DNA from: Gammaproteobacteria bacterium
GTDB taxonomy: Bacteria; Pseudomonadota; Gammaproteobacteria; S012-40
Length of the DNA: 47,223 bases
NCBI GenBank assembly: GCA_919902765.1
Contig: CAKKRP010000091.1
Span: 1 to 47,223, forward strand
Direction of reading: 5' to 3'
This document shows positions 44,171 to 47,223 of the stretch, piece by piece; position 1 is the stretch's first letter; every line of letters begins with the position of its first letter. The notes beneath the pieces are model-generated. The model saw nothing but the letters and a program-made list of their open reading frames with translations, was not told where the DNA came from and made no database searches. A program made the position numbers and the translations under genes.

Positions 44171-44338
44171 TTACAAACCGCCGGTGCCCCAACACTTTTT
44201 GAACTTCTTGCCGCTGCCGCAAGGACAGCGATCATTTCTACCGGCCTTTTCCGACGTGGCTGGGATGGATGGGTTTCGCATTGTTTCCAGATCCGAGATG
44301 TCTACTGGCATATCGGGTTCTAGTCCTAATTTCGCCAT
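44171..44338 (-). CDS. Short SEC-C motif protein, apparently shrunken
   Basis: A 55-residue protein with a C-terminal SEC-C zinc motif [16 protein letters not shown]. From the ATG at 44338 (GGGGG six bases upstream) it begins [18 protein letters not shown]. In the family I remember (PBPRA1643-type SEC-C proteins) the same MAKLG opening and the EPDxPxDISDLE segment are about 30 residues apart, so this looks like an internal in-frame deletion. The final motif position is W (KKCW) where a fourth Cys or His ligand is expected. The frame stays open up to 44431, but those upstream residues have no likeness. A remnant or a minimal functional variant are both possible. Confidence 0.55.
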   Translation of the reverse strand: MAKLGLEPDMPVDISDLETMRNPSIPATSEKAGRNDRCPCGSGKKFKKCWGTGGL

Positions 44339-44646
44339 TGACGCCCCCATCCTCGCTTGACGCGGATACGCGCAAACATAGAACACACGCCCTATGAGGT
44401 GGAATAATACCCCACTTTCGGCCCGCTTCATAATTTATCACTCACGCCAGATTCACGCTAGACATTGAATTGTTATATCTATCAAATTCATTTTTTGTGT
44501 AGCAAAAACAATGACTAATGACGTCATCTCCCATGGTCATGGTGGCGCAGCACCCCGGCCCGGTGAGAAAAACGTGAATTCATCGCTAGAAATTCCGAGG
44601 ATCATACCCCATAAATACCTTGCATATTGATGATGGCGTCACTAAA
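44339..44646. other. Intergenic region between the SEC-C and DUF4143 genes
   Basis: About 300 bases, A+T-richer than the genes around it, between two divergent genes. It should hold both promoters. A perfect ten-base palindrome ATGACGTCAT lies at 44518-44527 and CCATG/CATGG repeat arms shortly after; a weak TTCACG-16-TATATC pair lies near 44451-44478. I see no clear RNA gene. Confidence 0.4.
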
Positions 44647-45885
44647 ATGTCAGATATGTATCGTCACCGCCTACTTTCTCATCGCTTGAAACAACTTTAT
44701 GCCGCGTTTCCGGTGGTGGTGGTGAGTGGCGCGCGGCAGGTGGGTAAAACGACGCTATTGCGTCATCATTTTCCGAATCTCGATTATGTGGTATTCGATG
44801 CAAGCCTAGATCGGGAGGATGCACGACGCGAACCCGAACTGTTCCTCAAAAATCACCCGCCACCGGTCATCCTCGATGAAATTCAATACGCGCCCGAAGT
44901 CGTCGCAGCCATTAAGCGCGCGGTGGATCGTAGCGGGGCGAGGCCCGGCCAATTTCTGTTGACTGGCTCACAGCAATGGCAGGTAATGAAATCATTGGCC
45001 GAGAGCCTTGCGGGACGCGCGGCGTTTCTCGATCTTTTTGGCTTCTCGTTGCAGGAAATCAGCAATACGCAAGATTGTTGGCTCCAGCGTTGGTTGGATA
45101 CACCGCGCGAGTTTTTAACTTGGGGCAAACAAGCGCCGCGTTACCCCGGCGCGCTGCAGGAATGGTTATGGCGAGGCAGTCTGCCGCGCGCGACCGACAT
45201 CGACATCAACCTCATCCCCGATTTCTGGAACGGCTACCATCGTACTTACGTGGAACGCGATGCGAGATTAGCGGGCGGCGTGGGTGATTGGCAGGAATTC
45301 GGGCGGTTTGTCCAACTCATGAGCGCGTTGACCGCACAGGAAATCAACTATAGCCAACTCGGTCGAGAAATCGGCGTCACGCCGCAGACCGCGCGACGTT
45401 GGTTGAACATCATGACGGATACCTTTCAGTGGTTCGCGTTAGCGGCGTTTTCAGCCAACCAAACCAAACGTGTATCTGCGCGACCGAAAGGATATTTGGC
45501 CGATACTGGTTTAGCATGTTACCACGCGCAGATTTCATCGCCCATGGCGTTGGGCGGGCACCCGTTGTACGGTGCGTTATTTGAAACCGCCGTCGCGTGC
45601 GAACTTTTGAAGCAGGCCAGTACTTTTTACACCCGTCCCGCGTTTTATCACTGGCGCGCCGCAGGCGGTGCCGAAGTCGATTTGATTTTAGAACGTGATG
45701 GCGTGTTGTATCCGGTCGAAATTAAACTCACCGCAAACCCGAACCGGCGTCACGGTTCAGGCATCGACGCCTTCCGCAAGGCCTATCCGCAACGCAATAT
45801 TGCGTTAGGTGCGGTGATTTGCGCCGTGGAAGAACCGCGCTGGTTATCGGATAATATTGTGGCGATTCCTTGGAATTTGTTGTAG
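44647..45885 (+). CDS. AAA ATPase with DUF4143 C-terminal domain
   Basis: A 412-residue AAA_14/DUF4143 ATPase. It has Walker A GARQVGKTT (28-36), Walker B VILDEIQ (74-80), and the sensor motif LLTGSQQ. The C-terminal DUF4143 domain has YLADTGLACY, GALFETAVACELLKQ and a nuclease-like segment, AEVDLILERDG followed by PVEIKLT. This has the D...ExK pattern of PD-(D/E)xK nucleases. Such proteins are widespread and often lie in mobile or defence regions; their substrate is unknown. ATG at 44647 is chosen over an in-frame TTG at 44620 and an ATG at 44656 with low confidence, since no ribosome site is good. Confidence 0.88.
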   Translation: MSDMYRHRLLSHRLKQLYAAFPVVVVSGARQVGKTTLLRHHFPNLDYVVFDASLDREDARREPELFLKNHPPPVILDEIQYAPEVVAAIKRAVDRSGARPGQFLLTGSQQWQVMKSLAESLAGRAAFLDLFGFSLQEISNTQDCWLQRWLDTPREFLTWGKQAPRYPGALQEWLWRGSLPRATDIDINLIPDFWNGYHRTYVERDARLAGGVGDWQEFGRFVQLMSALTAQEINYSQLGREIGVTPQTARRWLNIMTDTFQWFALAAFSANQTKRVSARPKGYLADTGLACYHAQISSPMALGGHPLYGALFETAVACELLKQASTFYTRPAFYHWRAAGGAEVDLILERDGVLYPVEIKLTANPNRRHGSGIDAFRKAYPQRNIALGAVICAVEEPRWLSDNIVAIPWNLL

Positions 45886-45929
45886 TGTAAAGCTATAATA
45901 CAAGGGCGTGTAATGTCTGTTGGTTATCG

Positions 45930-46014
45930 CGCCTTACGTCAATACGCCTTACGCGCGTTATGATCCCAACGCCTTAAGCTGCGTAGCGTCCATGAGTTTG
46001 AACGTTGGGCCTTA
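45930..46014. repeat. Short GCCTTA repeats and inverted repeat before the DUF262 gene
   Basis: CGCCTTACG occurs at 45930 and 45945, CGCCTTAAG at 45970, and GCCTTA again at 46009. A seven-base inverted repeat (CCCAACG at 45965 and CGTTGGG at 46003) encloses the last pair. All lie in the 157 bases between the DUF4143 and DUF262 genes. They may be binding sites; the spacing is irregular. Confidence 0.35.
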
Positions 46015-46042
46015 CCCGTAACAAAACATAAGAGACGAGCTA

Positions 46043-47223
46043 ATGGAAGCGAATCCAGTCAGAATTGTTCAGTACTTTGATGGTGAAAAACAAAGTATCA
46101 TACCTCTTTTCCAGCGGCCTTATACATGGAATAAGCGGAATTGGCAGTCGTTGTGGGATGACATCATGAGCTACTACGAGGATGAGGATTTGGCTTCATC
46201 CCACTTTATGGGGGCTGTCGTATCAATCCCAGCAAAGACCGTTCCGGTCGGTGTGACGAAGCATCTTGTTATTGATGGGCAACAACGTTTAACCACGATT
46301 GCAATTGTGCTTTGTGCTCTTCGTGATAGCTGTGACGAAAGGAAATCAGATCAAATTCAAGATTACCTAGTTAATCGCCATTATGATAATTCAGAAGATC
46401 ATTTAAAGCTTTTGCCTACGCAAAGCGATCGCGCCGCATATCTTTCAATTGTGAATCGAAGACCCGAAAACCATGTAAGCAAGCATTTGATTATTAATTG
46501 CTACGAGTATTTTAAAAAAGCCATCGCAGAAAAAGATGAAAATGAACAACCAATTGATCCAGGTAGAATTCTAGATATAGTCAAGTCGCTGCTTCAGGTT
46601 GTAATGATCAATCTTGGCGAAGCAGACGACCCATACTTGATTTTCGAGAGCTTAAACTTTAAAGGCGAGCCGCTTTCTCAAGGCGATCTTGTTAGAAATT
46701 ATATTTTGATGCGATTTCGATACTCGCTTGGCGAAGGCGGGGAGCAAGAGCGCATATATAGAGAAATATGGCATCCAATGGAATCAAGGCTTGGAGAGGC
46801 TTTCGAGGATTTTTTATGGCACTACGCTATCAAAGATGGTGCCAACGTAAAAAAACCAAAAGTATATTCATCAATAAAACATAATTTTAGCGAACTAAAA
46901 ACAGCAAATGATGTGGAATTTCATATCGGGGAAATGAATAAAGCCTCAATTAACTATGTACGATTCTTAAATCCCGGAAAAGAGACTAACACCAAAATAC
47001 AGAAAGAATTGGCTCTGTTATATCGCCTTGAGGCAACGATTTCGTACCCACTTCTTCTTAAGTTATTTTCAGCCTGCGATAATAATCAATTCGATGAAGA
47101 TGTGTTGCTGAATTGTTTGCGGAATATAAATTCGCTCATGGTAAGAAGAGCAGTATGCGATGAAAAAAGAAGTGCTCTTAATAAGTTGTTTGTAGGCATT
47201 GCCTCACGTATACCAGTGGATAT
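46043..47223 (+). CDS. DUF262 (GmrSD-like) protein, cut by the window edge
   Basis: The frame runs open from the ATG at 46043 to the end of the window (393 codons) and continues beyond. The product begins with the DUF262 signatures: IPLFQRPYTW (20-29), VIDGQQRLTT (about 76-85, ParB-like nucleotide-binding motif) and later DDPYLIFESLNFKGEPLSQGDLVRNY. These are typical of the N-terminal half of GmrSD-family type IV restriction proteins and of other DUF262 proteins; an HNH nuclease half (DUF1524) would lie outside the window, if present. The gene is visibly richer in A and T than most of the window, with many AAA and GAT codons, which suggests horizontal transfer. The target and activity cannot be decided. 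Confidence 0.85.
   Translation, partial: MEANPVRIVQYFDGEKQSIIPLFQRPYTWNKRNWQSLWDDIMSYYEDEDLASSHFMGAVVSIPAKTVPVGVTKHLVIDGQQRLTTIAIVLCALRDSCDERKSDQIQDYLVNRHYDNSEDHLKLLPTQSDRAAYLSIVNRRPENHVSKHLIINCYEYFKKAIAEKDENEQPIDPGRILDIVKSLLQVVMINLGEADDPYLIFESLNFKGEPLSQGDLVRNYILMRFRYSLGEGGEQERIYREIWHPMESRLGEAFEDFLWHYAIKDGANVKKPKVYSSIKHNFSELKTANDVEFHIGEMNKASINYVRFLNPGKETNTKIQKELALLYRLEATISYPLLLKLFSACDNNQFDEDVLLNCLRNINSLMVRRAVCDEKRSALNKLFVGIASRIPVD

Noticed and set aside
44238-44441. A second gene overlapping the SEC-C gene in another frame
   Set aside because: It shows no family likeness and lies over the SEC-C frame, which has a recognised motif.
45964-46010. attC-like site (TCCCAAC ... GTTGGGC)
   Set aside because: Only 47 bases long, the left core does not fit RYYYAAC, the inner boxes do not pair well, and no integron integrase is seen. 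I kept only the repeats as an observation.
1-47223. Insertion sequences, prophage genes, rRNA and CRISPR arrays
   Set aside because: No transposase, integrase, phage structural gene, rRNA segment or regularly spaced repeat could be found on either strand.

Overview
The window is a piece of a gammaproteobacterial chromosome. The evidence is a pcnB-folK-deoxynucleoside kinase-panB-panC-panD cluster in the usual gammaproteobacterial order, a YbiT-type ABC-F ATPase close to the E. coli protein, an AroF/G/H-type DAHP synthase, a classical gspC-to-gspN type II secretion (T2SS) set, and a tRNA-Glu almost identical in layout to the E. coli one. Species or family cannot be fixed from the sequence alone. 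No rRNA, insertion sequence, integrase or CRISPR array is visible.

Left part (1-12.7 kb): housekeeping and signalling genes. On the minus strand lie mutS with an overlapping upstream sulfurtransferase gene, a PilU-like retraction ATPase and ybiT. Then come a LysR regulator, a small unknown protein convergent with a periplasmic DsrE-like protein, a GGEEF diguanylate cyclase, an MFS transporter and a DAHP synthase.

Middle part (13-35.3 kb): a secretion and c-di-GMP block. A membrane PAS-GGDEF-EAL protein is followed by two paralogous exported lipoprotein metalloproteases (HEFGH and HEFAH) with a small secreted protein between them. Then comes the whole T2SS: gspC, gspD-E-F, a small exported protein resembling a protease propeptide, and gspG-H-I-J-K-L-M-N. 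The cluster is punctuated by intrinsic terminator-like hairpins and candidate internal promoters, so it probably forms at least three transcription units. It runs into a PilZ-domain gene, then a Sel1-repeat protein and a convergent HD-GYP phosphodiesterase. With the two GGDEF-type proteins this makes four c-di-GMP proteins around the secretion genes. The two proteases are plausible T2SS substrates.

Right-middle part (35.3-41.2 kb): tRNA-Glu(CTC) with a good promoter, then divergent pcnB, folK, deoxynucleoside kinase, panB, panC and panD (RNA polyadenylation, folate, dNTP salvage, pantothenate), and an Lpp/OprI-like lipoprotein with a clear terminator. pcnB has no ATG, GTG or TTG upstream of its conserved N-terminus, which recalls the AUU start of E. 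coli pcnB.

Right end (41.3-47.2 kb): an accessory region with a defence-like flavour. It holds a 936-residue protein that joins a RelE/ParE-like N-terminal region, a UvrD-type helicase and an ankyrin C-terminal part; a shrunken SEC-C protein; an AAA/DUF4143 ATPase; and the start of an A+T-richer DUF262 (GmrSD-like) gene cut by the window edge. The RelE-helicase-ankyrin fusion is the strongest candidate for an undescribed system.
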